This document shows, in pieces, positions 19,282 to 26,721 of a DNA stretch of 64,000 nt. The position numbers and the translations under genes were made by a program. The DNA comes from CAYPGJ01 sp050174775. Its GTDB lineage: Bacteria; Planctomycetota; Phycisphaerae; Phycisphaerales; UBA1924. The notes below the pieces were generated by a model that saw only the letters and a list, made by a program, of their open reading frames with translations, was not told the origin of the DNA and made no database searches. The DNA lies in assembly GCA_050174775.1 (NCBI GenBank), contig JBFXJP010000001.1, forward strand, positions 806,001-870,000, read 5' to 3'. The number at the start of each line of letters is the position of its first letter. Within the stretch, counting starts at the first letter, position 1.

Positions 19282-21696
19282 ATGGCCCATCAGAACCGGC
19301 TCGCCCGCGAGACCAGCCCCTACCTCCTCCAGCACGCCGCGAACCCCGTGGACTGGTTCGCCTGGGGGCCCGAGGCGTTCGAGGCCGCGCGCGAGCGGGG
19401 CGTGCCGATCTTCCTGTCGATCGGCTACGCGACGTGCTACTGGTGCCACGTGATGGAGCGCGAGTCGTTCGAGGACGACGGAATCGGCGCGCTGATGTCG
19501 GAGTTGTTCGTGTGCGTGAAGGTGGACCGGGAGGAGCGGCCGGATGTGGACGACATCTACATGGCCGCGGTGCAGGCGATGACGGGGCGGGGCGGCTGGC
19601 CGATGTCGGTGTTCCTGACGCCGCCGGGCGCGCGGGGGGAGAGCGATGCGGGGCTGGAGCCGTTCTGGGGCGGGACGTACCTGCCGCCGGAGCCGAGATG
19701 GGGGATGGCGAGCTTCGAGCAGACGCTGCGCGCGATCCGCAGGGCATGGGACGAGCAGCGCGCGGAGGTGCTCGAGCAGGCGGCGCGGCTGAGCGAGCAC
19801 GTGCGTGAGGCGCTGGGCACGGAGAAGGAGAAGCCAGCGGCGATCGGCGAGCGTGATTGCGAGAAGGCTACGCGCGGCTTGCTGAGCATCTACGACCGTG
19901 TGCACGGGGGATTCGGGAGCGCGCCGAAGTTTCCGCAGCCTGTTTTCTGCGAGTTTTTGCTCGATCGGATGGAAGCGAGCGCGAATGAGGATGAGAAACG
20001 CGCGATCGAGATGAGCGTGCAGCACACGCTGGAACGGATGGCGCTGGGCGGGATGTACGACCAGATCGGCGGGGGATTTCATCGGTACAGCGTGGATGAG
20101 CGGTGGCTTGTGCCGCATTTCGAAAAGATGCTGTACGACAACGCGCAGCTGCTATCGCTGTATTCGAGGGCGATGACGAGGTGGAAGAGCGGGTTGTTCG
20201 CGCGCGTGGTGCGAGAGACGGTTGCGTATGTGCTTGCGGAAATGACGGGGAATGAAGGGTTGTTTTGGAGCGCGCAGGACGCCGAGGTGGATGGGAAGGA
20301 GGGGCTGAACTACCTGTGGACGGCGGAGGAGATTGAGGAGGCGGTCGGGGGTGGTGAGTTGGGTGAGTATGCGAAGCGGGTGTTCGGGGTGGATCAAGGG
20401 CCCAATTTCCGCGATCCGCACCATCCGGGCGAGCCGCCCAGAAATGTGCTGTTCCTCGTGGAACACCCCCGGGAAGGCACGGAAGTGTCGTCGGATGCGA
20501 AATCCCAACAATTGGCCGAGGGGGGGGTAGTGCTGGGGCGTGTGCGCACTTTGCTTGCGATACGGCGCGCACAGCGGGAGCAGCCGAGGCTCGATGACAA
20601 GTCGATCACGAGTTGGAACGGATTGATGATTTCCGGGTTGAGTGACGCTGGACTTGCGCACGGGGAGCGGGTGTGGGTGGAGGCGGCGGCGCGGGCGTCG
20701 GAGGGGGTGTGGACGTTGCTGCGGGATGAGCGCGGGGGGTTGCTGCGGACGCGGCGCGCGGGGGTGAGCAAGACGGCGGCGTTCCTGGAGGACTATGCGT
20801 TCTATGTTCGCGGGCTGCTTGCGCTTGATCGTGCCGAGCGGGCGCTGGGGATGGAGCGGAGCGCGGATCACGGTGCGCGTGCGCGGGAGTTGGTGGACTC
20901 GGCGCTGGAGTTGTTCGGGGATGAGAAGAGCGGCGGGATGTTTGACACGCGCGCGGGGGAGCGGGATCTGATTGTGCGGACGAGTTCGACGCATGACGGG
21001 GCCGTGCCGAGTGGGCAGAGCGTGATGGCGCACAACCTGCTGGAGCTGGGCGCGATGGAGGGTGGGGAGAGATATGCGGAGCGGGCGGAGGGGTTGCTCA
21101 AGGCGATGAGTCGAGCGATCGCGATCGCGCCGGTGAGCGTGATCGAGGGGACGCGTGCGCTGCAGCGGATGGTGGTTGAGCGGAAGGATGTGGCGGCGCG
21201 GTTGATGGAGGGGGACGAGGTTGAGGTTGGCGGCGAGGGTGGTTCGTCTGCGCAGCGTGAATCGCCGGTGGAGGTGTATGCCAGCGATGAGCGGGTGAGT
21301 GTGTCGAAGGGGAAGCCGGGGATGTTGGCGCTCGAGTTGCGGATCGAGAACGGATGGCACATCACGGCGAACCGGCCGTTCGGTGCGGATGAGTCGCGGG
21401 GGATCGAGGGGTTGATTGGGTTGGAGGTGTTCGTGCGGGGCGGGAAGGGGGTGCGTGGGAAGGTGGAGTATCCGGAGGGAGAGGCGCTGCGGATCGGGGG
21501 GGAGGAGGCGGAGCGGGCGGGCGTGCCGAGCGTGAGAGTGCATTCGGGGCGCGTGCGGCTGGAGGTGAAGCTGGTGCGGACGGAGGAGCAATGGGAGGGG
21601 AGGCCGTTGATTTATGTGCGGTATCAGGCATGCACGGATCGGGAGTGTTACAAGCCGATGGTGGTGGAGTTGGATGTGGCGGTGGATCCTGAGTGA
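19282..21696 (+). CDS. DUF255/YyaL (spermatogenesis-associated SSP411-like) thioredoxin protein with C-terminal DsbD-alpha-like domain
   Basis: 804 residues. The N-terminal thioredoxin-fold domain (about 1-160) has LARETSPYLLQHAANPVDW and the active site TCYWCHVME, both diagnostic. An (alpha/alpha)6 glycosidase-like domain (about 190-620) follows, with SAPKFPQP, GGGFHRYSVDERWLVPHFEKMLYDNAQL and DDKSITSWNGLMISGL. The last 130 residues (SVSKGKPGMLALELRIENGWHI ... LIYVRYQACTDRECYKPMVVELDV) look like the periplasmic DsbD alpha domain including its paired Cys. That fusion is a known planctomycete variant. The biological role is not established. The base composition becomes markedly G-rich on the coding strand after the first 300 bp. 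Confidence 0.88.
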   Translation: MAHQNRLARETSPYLLQHAANPVDWFAWGPEAFEAARERGVPIFLSIGYATCYWCHVMERESFEDDGIGALMSELFVCVKVDREERPDVDDIYMAAVQAMTGRGGWPMSVFLTPPGARGESDAGLEPFWGGTYLPPEPRWGMASFEQTLRAIRRAWDEQRAEVLEQAARLSEHVREALGTEKEKPAAIGERDCEKATRGLLSIYDRVHGGFGSAPKFPQPVFCEFLLDRMEASANEDEKRAIEMSVQHTLERMALGGMYDQIGGGFHRYSVDERWLVPHFEKMLYDNAQLLSLYSRAMTRWKSGLFARVVRETVAYVLAEMTGNEGLFWSAQDAEVDGKEGLNYLWTAEEIEEAVGGGELGEYAKRVFGVDQGPNFRDPHHPGEPPRNVLFLVEHPREGTEVSSDAKSQQLAEGGVVLGRVRTLLAIRRAQREQPRLDDKSITSWNGLMISGLSDAGLAHGERVWVEAAARASEGVWTLLRDERGGLLRTRRAGVSKTAAFLEDYAFYVRGLLALDRAERALGMERSADHGARARELVDSALELFGDEKSGGMFDTRAGERDLIVRTSSTHDGAVPSGQSVMAHNLLELGAMEGGERYAERAEGLLKAMSRAIAIAPVSVIEGTRALQRMVVERKDVAARLMEGDEVEVGGEGGSSAQRESPVEVYASDERVSVSKGKPGMLALELRIENGWHITANRPFGADESRGIEGLIGLEVFVRGGKGVRGKVEYPEGEALRIGGEEAERAGVPSVRVHSGRVRLEVKLVRTEEQWEGRPLIYVRYQACTDRECYKPMVVELDVAVDPE

Positions 21697-21719
21697 TGGG
21701 ATCGCTCTGCGTTGTTTGA

Positions 21720-22545
21720 AGGGATGAGGCGGGGAGGAGAGGGAGAGGAAGTAGACGCTCCCTCCCGGTCGCGTCTCGTTATTCACGTGAAGAAGCGAAA
21801 CACACTCCGGATTGACGAAGTGGGGTGCGCGGCCAGGCGGGGAGAGGAAGGAGACGAGGTAGACGCTCCTTTACAGTCGCGTCTCGTTCATCAGACGTGG
21901 AGCGCGGATGGTCCGCTCACACGATGGGCGCGGGCTGAGGCGCGAGGCGGGGAGGAGGGAGAGGATGGGTAGACGCTCCCTCCCGGTCGCGTCTCGTTAT
22001 GCACGCGTGGAGGCGGAACACGCTCCGGATTGACCGGGTGGGGTGCGCGAGGAGGCGGAGAGAAGAAGGAGACGAGGTAGACGCTCCTTTACAGTCGCGT
22101 CTCGTTCGTCAGGCGTTGAGCGCGGATGGTCCGCTCACACGATGGAGGCGGGCTGAGGTAGGAGGCGGGGAGGAGAACGAGGCCATGGAGCCCTCACCCT
22201 GCCCTCTCCCAATCGCACAAGGCGATTGGGAGAGGCGGCCCGGTCGCGTCTCGTTATTCACGTGAAGAAGCGAAACATACTCCGGATTGACGAAGTGGGG
22301 TGCGCGGCCAGGCGGGGAGAGGAAGGAGACGAGGTAGACGCTCCTTTACAGTCGCGTCTCGTTCATCAGACGTGGAGCGCGGATGGTCCGCTCACACGAT
22401 GGGCGCGGGCTGAGGCGCGAGGCGGGGAGGAGGGAGAGGATGGGTAGACGCTCCCTCCCGGTCGCGTCTCGTTATTCACGCGAAGAAGCGAAACACGCTC
22501 CGGATTGACCGGGTGGGGTGCGCGAGGAGGCGAAGAGAAGACGTA
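21720..22545 (+). repeat. Tandem array of a 218-bp repeat with internal AGACGC/GCGTCT hairpins
   Basis: Nearly identical units repeat at a 218-bp period. Each has two hairpin cores, TAGACGCTCCCTCCCGGTC and TAGACGCTCCTTTACAGTC, each closed by GCGTCTCGTT. The paired AGACGC/GCGTCT arms are at 21753/21771, 21861/21879, 21971/21989, 22079/22097, 22336/22354 and 22446/22464. Spacer words GAAGCGAAACAC.CTCCGGATTGAC and GCGCGGATGGTCCGCTCACACGATGG also recur. In the second unit a family A palindrome replaces the left hairpin arm, so that period is 257 bp. The open frames across the array (about 75-90 residues) are by-products of the repeat. Confidence 0.9.
22182..22241 (+). repeat. Palindromic repeat family A, copy A3, inside the 218-bp array
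   Basis: CCATGGAGCCCTCACCCTGC, then stem CCTCTCCCAATCG (22203-22215), loop CACAAGG and CGATTGGGAGAGG (22223-22235), then CGGCCC. It interrupts a hairpin of the tandem array, so it arrived after the array formed. Confidence 0.85.
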
Positions 22546-22599
22546 GAAAAAAAGGAAAAGGCCGACATCCGACGACAGTGCGCGAGCACGCGTCGGCCT
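22545..22599 (-). terminator. Orphan intrinsic terminator, minus strand
   Basis: On the minus strand AGGCCGAC ... GTCGGCCT is followed by TTTCCTTTTTTTC. No protein gene on the minus strand ends here; the nearest candidate transcript would start at the TATAGC on the minus strand near 22616. Confidence 0.55.
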
Positions 22600-22634
22600 C
22601 AGTACGAGGCGCTATAGAGAAAGAGTGATGCAAT

Positions 22635-22688
22635 AGCCCTCACCCTGCCCTCTCCCGCTGGACCAGAGCAGCCAGCGGGAGAGGTGGC
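22635..22688 (+). repeat. Palindromic repeat family A, copy A4
   Basis: AGCCCTCACCCTGC, then stem CCTCTCCCGCTGG (22650-22662), 10-nt loop and CCAGCGGGAGAGG (22673-22685), then TGGC. Confidence 0.85.
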
Positions 22689-22764
22689 AGCGGTCGCGGC
22701 TCGGTCGTCATGAGGTCGCGAGAGTCGCGGCCCGACGAGGCGGTGTAGAAGAGAAGCGATGCAG

Positions 22765-22818
22765 AAGCCCTCACCCTGCCCTCTCCCACTCGCCACGAGC
22801 GGCGAGTGGGAGAGGTGG
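22765..22818 (+). repeat. Palindromic repeat family A, copy A5
   Basis: AGCCCTCACCCTGC, then a 15-bp stem CCTCTCCCACTCGCC (22780-22794), loop ACGAGC and GGCGAGTGGGAGAGG (22801-22815), then TGGC. A4 and A5 are direct copies 130 bp apart; the duplicated segment also includes upstream GAGAAGCGATGCA-like sequence. Confidence 0.85.
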
Positions 22819-22881
22819 CACGGAAGTTGACCGAAGCGGAAGTGTGCGACGATGGTGTTCGTACGCGATCGAGGAGCCGGC

Positions 22882-23223
22882 ATGTTCGGACGGAAGAAGA
22901 TGAATCGGCGGTCGGCGAGGCTGTCGGGTTGGACGCACGACCTGTGGTTTGATGCGGATGCGTTGCGCGCGCAGATCGGGCAGGATCGGTTGGTGATCGT
23001 GTTGTGGCGGACGTTCTCGCGCGGGGAGAAGGAGGAGACGTGTGAGTTGGAGATTCGGGGGGTGCGGTCGATGGAGGTCAGGGATACGGAGGAGGTCGGG
23101 TGGTATGACGTGGATTGGATTGAGGTGGATGATGGGAATACGGAGGCCGTGATTCATGGGAACGTGCCGATTACGGTGGTGATTCGTGGGGAGTTGGAGT
23201 TTGGGTTGAGGAGGGTGGTGTGA
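22882..23223 (+). CDS. Small protein of unknown function
   Basis: 113 residues from ATG 22882, preceded by GAGGAG at the right distance. It begins MFGRKKMNRRSARLSGWTHDLWFDADALRAQ and continues with IVLWRTFSRGEKEETCELEIRGVRSMEV and TEAVIHGNVPITVVIRGELEFGLRRVV, a beta-rich pattern with many acidic residues in the second half. There is no signal peptide or membrane segment. I do not recognise a family. It lies between family A and family B repeats, and its stop is 10 bp before a family B element, so it belongs to the repeat-rich zone. Confidence 0.55.
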   Translation: MFGRKKMNRRSARLSGWTHDLWFDADALRAQIGQDRLVIVLWRTFSRGEKEETCELEIRGVRSMEVRDTEEVGWYDVDWIEVDDGNTEAVIHGNVPITVVIRGELEFGLRRVV

Positions 23224-23229
23224 ACTGAG

Positions 23230-23315
23230 GGCACGGGGTAGTAGGCAGTCCCCCCCACCGGTTCGTGCAAAGCCACGAACCACCTCCCCCACGGGGGGGG
23301 AGGGGCCAAGGCCGG
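23230..23315 (+). repeat. Palindromic repeat family B, copy B1
   Basis: GGGGTAGTAGGCAGTCCCC, then CACCGGTTCGTG, loop CAAAGC, CACGAACCACCTCCCCCACG and a G-run. The stem GGTTCGTG/CACGAACC is perfect. A near-identical direct copy (B2) lies 546 bp downstream, on the other side of the DUF559 gene. Confidence 0.8.
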
Positions 23316-23344
23316 GGCGCGTGCGAGAGCAAGGGATTGCAGTG

Positions 23345-23400
23345 AGTCACCCCACCCGGCTTGTGCACCACCTCCCCCACGCCCTCGGCGGGGAAGGAGC
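23345..23400 (+). repeat. Palindromic repeat family B, degenerate copy B3
   Basis: CACCCCACCCGGCTTGTGCACCACCTCCCCCACGCCCTCGGCGGGGAAGGAG shares the CCCACC...CCACCTCCCCCACG frame of B1 with a different, shortened arm. It ends 27 bp before the DUF559 start. Confidence 0.6.
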
Positions 23401-23427
23401 CAACGCAGCGATTAGAATCGCGTTGCT

Positions 23428-23784
23428 ATGAATGAAGCGATCCGGCGGCACATGGTAGAGCGAGCCCGGAGCTTGCGCAAGCAGATGACATTCCCGGAGC
23501 GGCTGTTGTGGTCGGCGCTGCGGAAGAACGGTGGCGGTGTTCGGTTTCGGCGCCAGGTGAATGTCGGAACGTTCGTCGCAGACTTCTGTTGTCCGGAGCG
23601 GCGCGTCATCGTTGAGGTCGACGGCTCTACGCATCAGGGGCAGCGTGCTCGAGAAGATGTTGAACGGGACGAGTGGTTTGCGCGCGATGGGTGGCTCGTC
23701 GTGCGCGTGTCGAATGATGATGTGTTGAAACGGACGGATGCGGTGGTGAAGTTTGTAAGGAAGGCTTGTGAGGGCAGGGGGTAG
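23428..23784 (+). CDS. DUF559 endonuclease-like protein, second copy
   Basis: 118 residues. MTFPERLLWSALRKNGGG, VRFRRQVNVGTFVADFCCPE, VIVEVDGSTH and LVVRVSNDDVLKR align well with the DUF559 protein at 14.1-14.5 kb and lack its 30-residue N-terminal extension. The likely metal-binding residues sit in VADFCC and VEVDG. The last codons (EGRG-stop) lie inside the first bases of repeat B2, so the 3' end of the gene is fixed by the repeat. It stands between family B elements and is probably transcribed alone. Confidence 0.85.
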   Translation: MNEAIRRHMVERARSLRKQMTFPERLLWSALRKNGGGVRFRRQVNVGTFVADFCCPERRVIVEVDGSTHQGQRAREDVERDEWFARDGWLVVRVSNDDVLKRTDAVVKFVRKACEGRG

Positions 23785-23856
23785 CAGGTAGTCCCCCCCA
23801 CCGGTTCGTGCAAAGCCACGAACCACCTCCCCCACGGGGGGGGGGGAGGAGACAAG
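23775..23856 (+). repeat. Palindromic repeat family B, copy B2
   Basis: GGGGGTAGCAGGTAGTCCCC, then CACCGGTTCGTG, CAAAGC, CACGAACCACCTCCCCCACG and a G-run. It is nearly identical to B1, in the same orientation. Confidence 0.8.
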
Positions 23857-23930
23857 GCACGGCGCGCGTGATCGCAGCACGCGGCATCACACACGCACAC
23901 ACACTCTCTGTCGCTCTCTCTATCAGTCGC

Positions 23931-25316
23931 TTACGTCGCGGGTTCGATGATGGCGCGGCATTCGCCGAAGCCGATGCGGCGGAAGCCTTGGCGTTCGCAG
24001 TAGCCCTTGATGATGACCTCGTCGCCGTCCTCGAGGAAGACTCGTTTTTCGCCGGTGGGGAGATCGATGGGTTTGCGGGGGAACGGTTTACCGTCGGGGC
24101 CGTTGCCGCCCCAGGTGAGTTCGAGGAGGCAGCCGCGGGAGTCTGTTGAGGGGCCGGAGACGGTGCCGGAGGCGAGGAGGTCGCCGGGCAGCATGTTGCA
24201 GCCGTTGGAGGCGTGGTGGGTGAGCATCTGCGCGATGGTCCAGTACATGTGCTTGAAGGAGCCGCGGGAGAGGAGGTGGGGAGGCATGGAGCGGTCGCGC
24301 ATCTGTTTGGAGGCGAGGTGGACTTCGAGTGTGATGTCGAGAGCGCCTTGCTGTTGGTCGCGTTCGGAGAGGAGATGAGGAAGGGGTTTGGGGTCGGAGG
24401 CGGGGCGTTCGAAGGCGGGTGAGCGGAAGGGAGCGAGGGCTTCGAGGGTGACGATGAAGGGGGAGATGGTGGTGGCGAAGGATTTGGCGAGGAACGGGCC
24501 GAGGGGCTGGTATTCCCACTTCTGGATGTCGCGTGCGGACCAGTCGTTGACGAGGCAGAGGCCGAAGATGTGGTCGTCGGCGTCGTTGATGTTGATGGTG
24601 TCGCCTTGCTGGTTGCCTTGGCCGACGAAGAAGCCGAGCTCGAGTTCGTAGTCGAGGAGTTTGCAGGGTGCGTAGACGGGGGCCTGTGCGCCGTCGGCCA
24701 TGAGTTGGCCTTTGGGTCGGCGGACGGGCTCGCCGGAGATGTTGATGGAGGATGCGCGGCCGTGATAGCCGATGGGGATCCACTTGTAGTTGGGGAGGAG
24801 CGGGTTGTCGGGGCGGAACATGGAGCCGACGTTTGTGGCGTGGTGTATGGAGGCGTAGAAGTCGGTGTAGTTGGGGACGGGGGCGTGGACGAGTTCGACG
24901 TCGGAGACGGGGAAGACGTGCTGCTTGAGGGCGGAGGAAGGGCCTTTGCTCTTGGCGTCGCCGGCGCGGAGGAAGCGGCTGAGCTGGAGGCGCAGGGCGG
25001 AGAGGATGCGCGGGGGAGCGTTGTAGAGCCCTTCGATGAGCTGGCCGTCTGCGAAGTAGTCGTCGAGGTCTTCGAGATCGGCGGCGCCCTCGAAGAGGCC
25101 TTCTTCGGCGAGGCCTGAGACACAGGCGAGGCTGTCGCCGATGCGCACGGCGACGCCGGCTTCGATGGCCATCGAGCCGTCGTTGAATTGCTCGGTGGGA
25201 CGGATGTAGGTGACGAAGGGGAGGTTCTGGATGGGGAAGTCGGTGTTGGGGTCGTTGGCGGACTCGACCCAGGACTTGAGGTTGGGGTCGTGTGTTTCGT
25301 TGATGGTGTGCGGCAT
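23931..25316 (-). CDS. fahA: Fumarylacetoacetase
   Basis: 461 residues, the usual length. NYTDFYASIHHATNVGSMFR carries the catalytic and metal-binding residues, with YELELGFFVG (metal ligands), CLVNDWSARDIQKWEYQPLG and LAKSFATTISPFIV all in family order. The N-terminal SH3-like domain (NLPFVTYIRPTEQ) precedes the catalytic barrel. It hydrolyses 4-fumarylacetoacetate to fumarate and acetoacetate, the last step of tyrosine/homogentisate breakdown. hmgA and maiA are not in the window. The neighbour upstream on the same strand is an unidentified 308-residue gene, separated by repeats. Confidence 0.95.
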   Translation of the reverse strand: MPHTINETHDPNLKSWVESANDPNTDFPIQNLPFVTYIRPTEQFNDGSMAIEAGVAVRIGDSLACVSGLAEEGLFEGAADLEDLDDYFADGQLIEGLYNAPPRILSALRLQLSRFLRAGDAKSKGPSSALKQHVFPVSDVELVHAPVPNYTDFYASIHHATNVGSMFRPDNPLLPNYKWIPIGYHGRASSINISGEPVRRPKGQLMADGAQAPVYAPCKLLDYELELGFFVGQGNQQGDTININDADDHIFGLCLVNDWSARDIQKWEYQPLGPFLAKSFATTISPFIVTLEALAPFRSPAFERPASDPKPLPHLLSERDQQQGALDITLEVHLASKQMRDRSMPPHLLSRGSFKHMYWTIAQMLTHHASNGCNMLPGDLLASGTVSGPSTDSRGCLLELTWGGNGPDGKPFPRKPIDLPTGEKRVFLEDGDEVIIKGYCERQGFRRIGFGECRAIIEPAT

Positions 25317-25375
25317 CGGGGGCTCCGGGGCTGAGGGAAAGAGGAGAGGGAGGATACGGGGAAGCGGGAGAAGAA

Positions 25376-25466
25376 GCCCCCCGCCGTCTCACGCTTCGCG
25401 TGAGCCACCTCCCCCGGATTCCCCACGCTGCGCCGCTCTGAAGAGCGGCTTGCGGAGGGAGGGGTT
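25376..25466 (+). repeat. Palindromic repeat family B, variant copy B4
   Basis: CCCCCCGCCGTCTCACGC, TTC, GCGTGAGCCACCTCCCCC, then GCCGCTC TGAA GAGCGGC. It has the family B frame with another self-pairing arm (CTCACGC/GCGTGAG, 25388-25404). Confidence 0.6.
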
Positions 25467-25500
25467 GCAACTGCGCGATTCTTGGCCGGTGACGATTCGT

Positions 25501-25715
25501 CATGGCCACGCAGAAGCTTGGCCATGCCACACCATGCTCAAGCGAGGGTGATGCTTCGCATCAAACCACGGCACCGCTCACTGCTTGATCTCGCTCGGTC
25601 GTGGCCCCCGCCTACGGCGTAGGCCACGGCACACCCACACTGTGAGGGCACGCGTCGAGGAACACCATCGCGCTCGGTCGTGGCCCCCGCCTACGGCGCA
25701 AGCCATGGCATACCC
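25501..25715. repeat. Family C inverted/direct repeats between fahA and its upstream neighbour
   Basis: CATGGCCA (25501-25508) pairs with TGGCCATG (25519-25526). Two direct copies of CGCTCGGTCGTGGCCCCCGC followed by CTACGGCG lie 79 bp apart (starting near 25592 and 25671). Each can fold through GTGGCC/GGCCAC or GCCTAC/GTAGGC. No gene lies in 25317-25750; repeats of families B and C fill most of it. Confidence 0.7.
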
Positions 25716-25750
25716 TCCCTGATTGCGGCACACGCTACGCGCCGGATCGA

Positions 25751-26677
25751 TCAGAGCAGGTTCAGCGCTTTGAGGTCTTCGACGGGTTCGGTGAAGGAGC
25801 AGGAGCCGAAGGAGAGTGCGAAGGCTTCGCGTGCGCGGGCGAGTTTTTCGGTGGGGAGGCGGCGGCCGCGCCAGTCGACGCCTTCGTCGGCGAAGCTGAT
25901 GGAGCGCGGGTCGGTTTCTTCGAGGAGTCGGGTGGCGTCGGCGGGGGACATGCGGTCGGTGTAGGCGTATGCCGCGGCGAGGAAGACGTTGAGGAAGCCG
26001 AACATGGTGTGTGTCGGGGCGTTGTCGGCGTAGGTGAGGTTGAAGGAGCCGCGGAGAGGATGGTGGAGGCCTGCTGTGGCTTTGAAGGGGACGTCGGCTG
26101 CGGCGCAGGTGGTGAGGAAGCGTGCGAGATGGGAGGAGGAGGGAAAGAGGTCCGGGGTGACGCCGCCGGTGCGGACCTTGGCGCCGACGCCGGGCTCGCC
26201 GGCGAGTGCGGTGATGAGGCCTCGGGGGTCGTGGTCGATGGGGATCTCGAAGAAGGCGTTGAGGCCTTCGGGGAGGTCGGAGATGGCGGCGTCGATGTCG
26301 GCTGCGGAATCGGCCTTGAGTTCGATGCAGTCGATGAGCGCGGCGGGCTCGATGGATTCGTCGGTGTCGTGCTCGTCGTTGAAGGAGAGGATTCTGTCGA
26401 TGTCGGCGCGGAGGGCCGCGGGGTTGCTTGCGGGGGCGGTGAGCGCGGAGATGCGCCAGCCCTCGCCTTCGCCGGTGTGTGGGAGGAGGCCGTCGGCGCA
26501 CTTGCAGAACTCGTCGAGTCGCGCGACGGGGATGATGAGTCGGGAGAGCATGCGGGCGTGGGGGTGCTTGCGGTAGTCGGCGAAGTTGCGGGTGGTGGAG
26601 GGCATGTCGAGCGCGGCGGGCGGGAAGAGTCCGGCGTAGTCGATGGATGCGGAGATGATGGTCTGGAGTGCGCGCAT
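25751..26677 (-). CDS. Conserved-looking protein of unknown function
   Basis: 308 residues. It begins MRALQTIISASIDYAGLFPPAALDM and shows alternating helix/strand segments: MLSRLIIPVARLDEF, ALIDCIELKADSAADIDAAI, NAFFEIPIDHD, GVGAKVRTGGVTPDLFP, VPFKATAGLHHPLRG and FGFLNVFLAAAYAY. The periodic strand-helix pattern, with basic residues at strand ends (AKVRTGG, FKATAGLHH), suggests a TIM-barrel enzyme fold; the family is not recognised with certainty. There is no signal peptide. It is codirectional with fahA but separated by 434 bp of repeats, so a link to aromatic degradation is only a guess. Confidence 0.6.
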   Translation of the reverse strand: MRALQTIISASIDYAGLFPPAALDMPSTTRNFADYRKHPHARMLSRLIIPVARLDEFCKCADGLLPHTGEGEGWRISALTAPASNPAALRADIDRILSFNDEHDTDESIEPAALIDCIELKADSAADIDAAISDLPEGLNAFFEIPIDHDPRGLITALAGEPGVGAKVRTGGVTPDLFPSSSHLARFLTTCAAADVPFKATAGLHHPLRGSFNLTYADNAPTHTMFGFLNVFLAAAYAYTDRMSPADATRLLEETDPRSISFADEGVDWRGRRLPTEKLARAREAFALSFGSCSFTEPVEDLKALNLL

Positions 26678-26721
26678 GGTGTGTTCCGAGGGGAATCGTA
26701 CACCGATGGGGCGCGGGGGGA

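Noticed and set aside
18853..20118. A 421-residue extension upstream of rpmB
   Set aside because: L28 starts at 19128 with its conserved N-terminus. The extension overlaps the divergent DUF255 gene and has shadow composition.
21720..22545. CRISPR array
   Set aside because: The repeat unit is 218 bp with internal hairpins, the intervening sequence is also repeated, and no cas genes are near.
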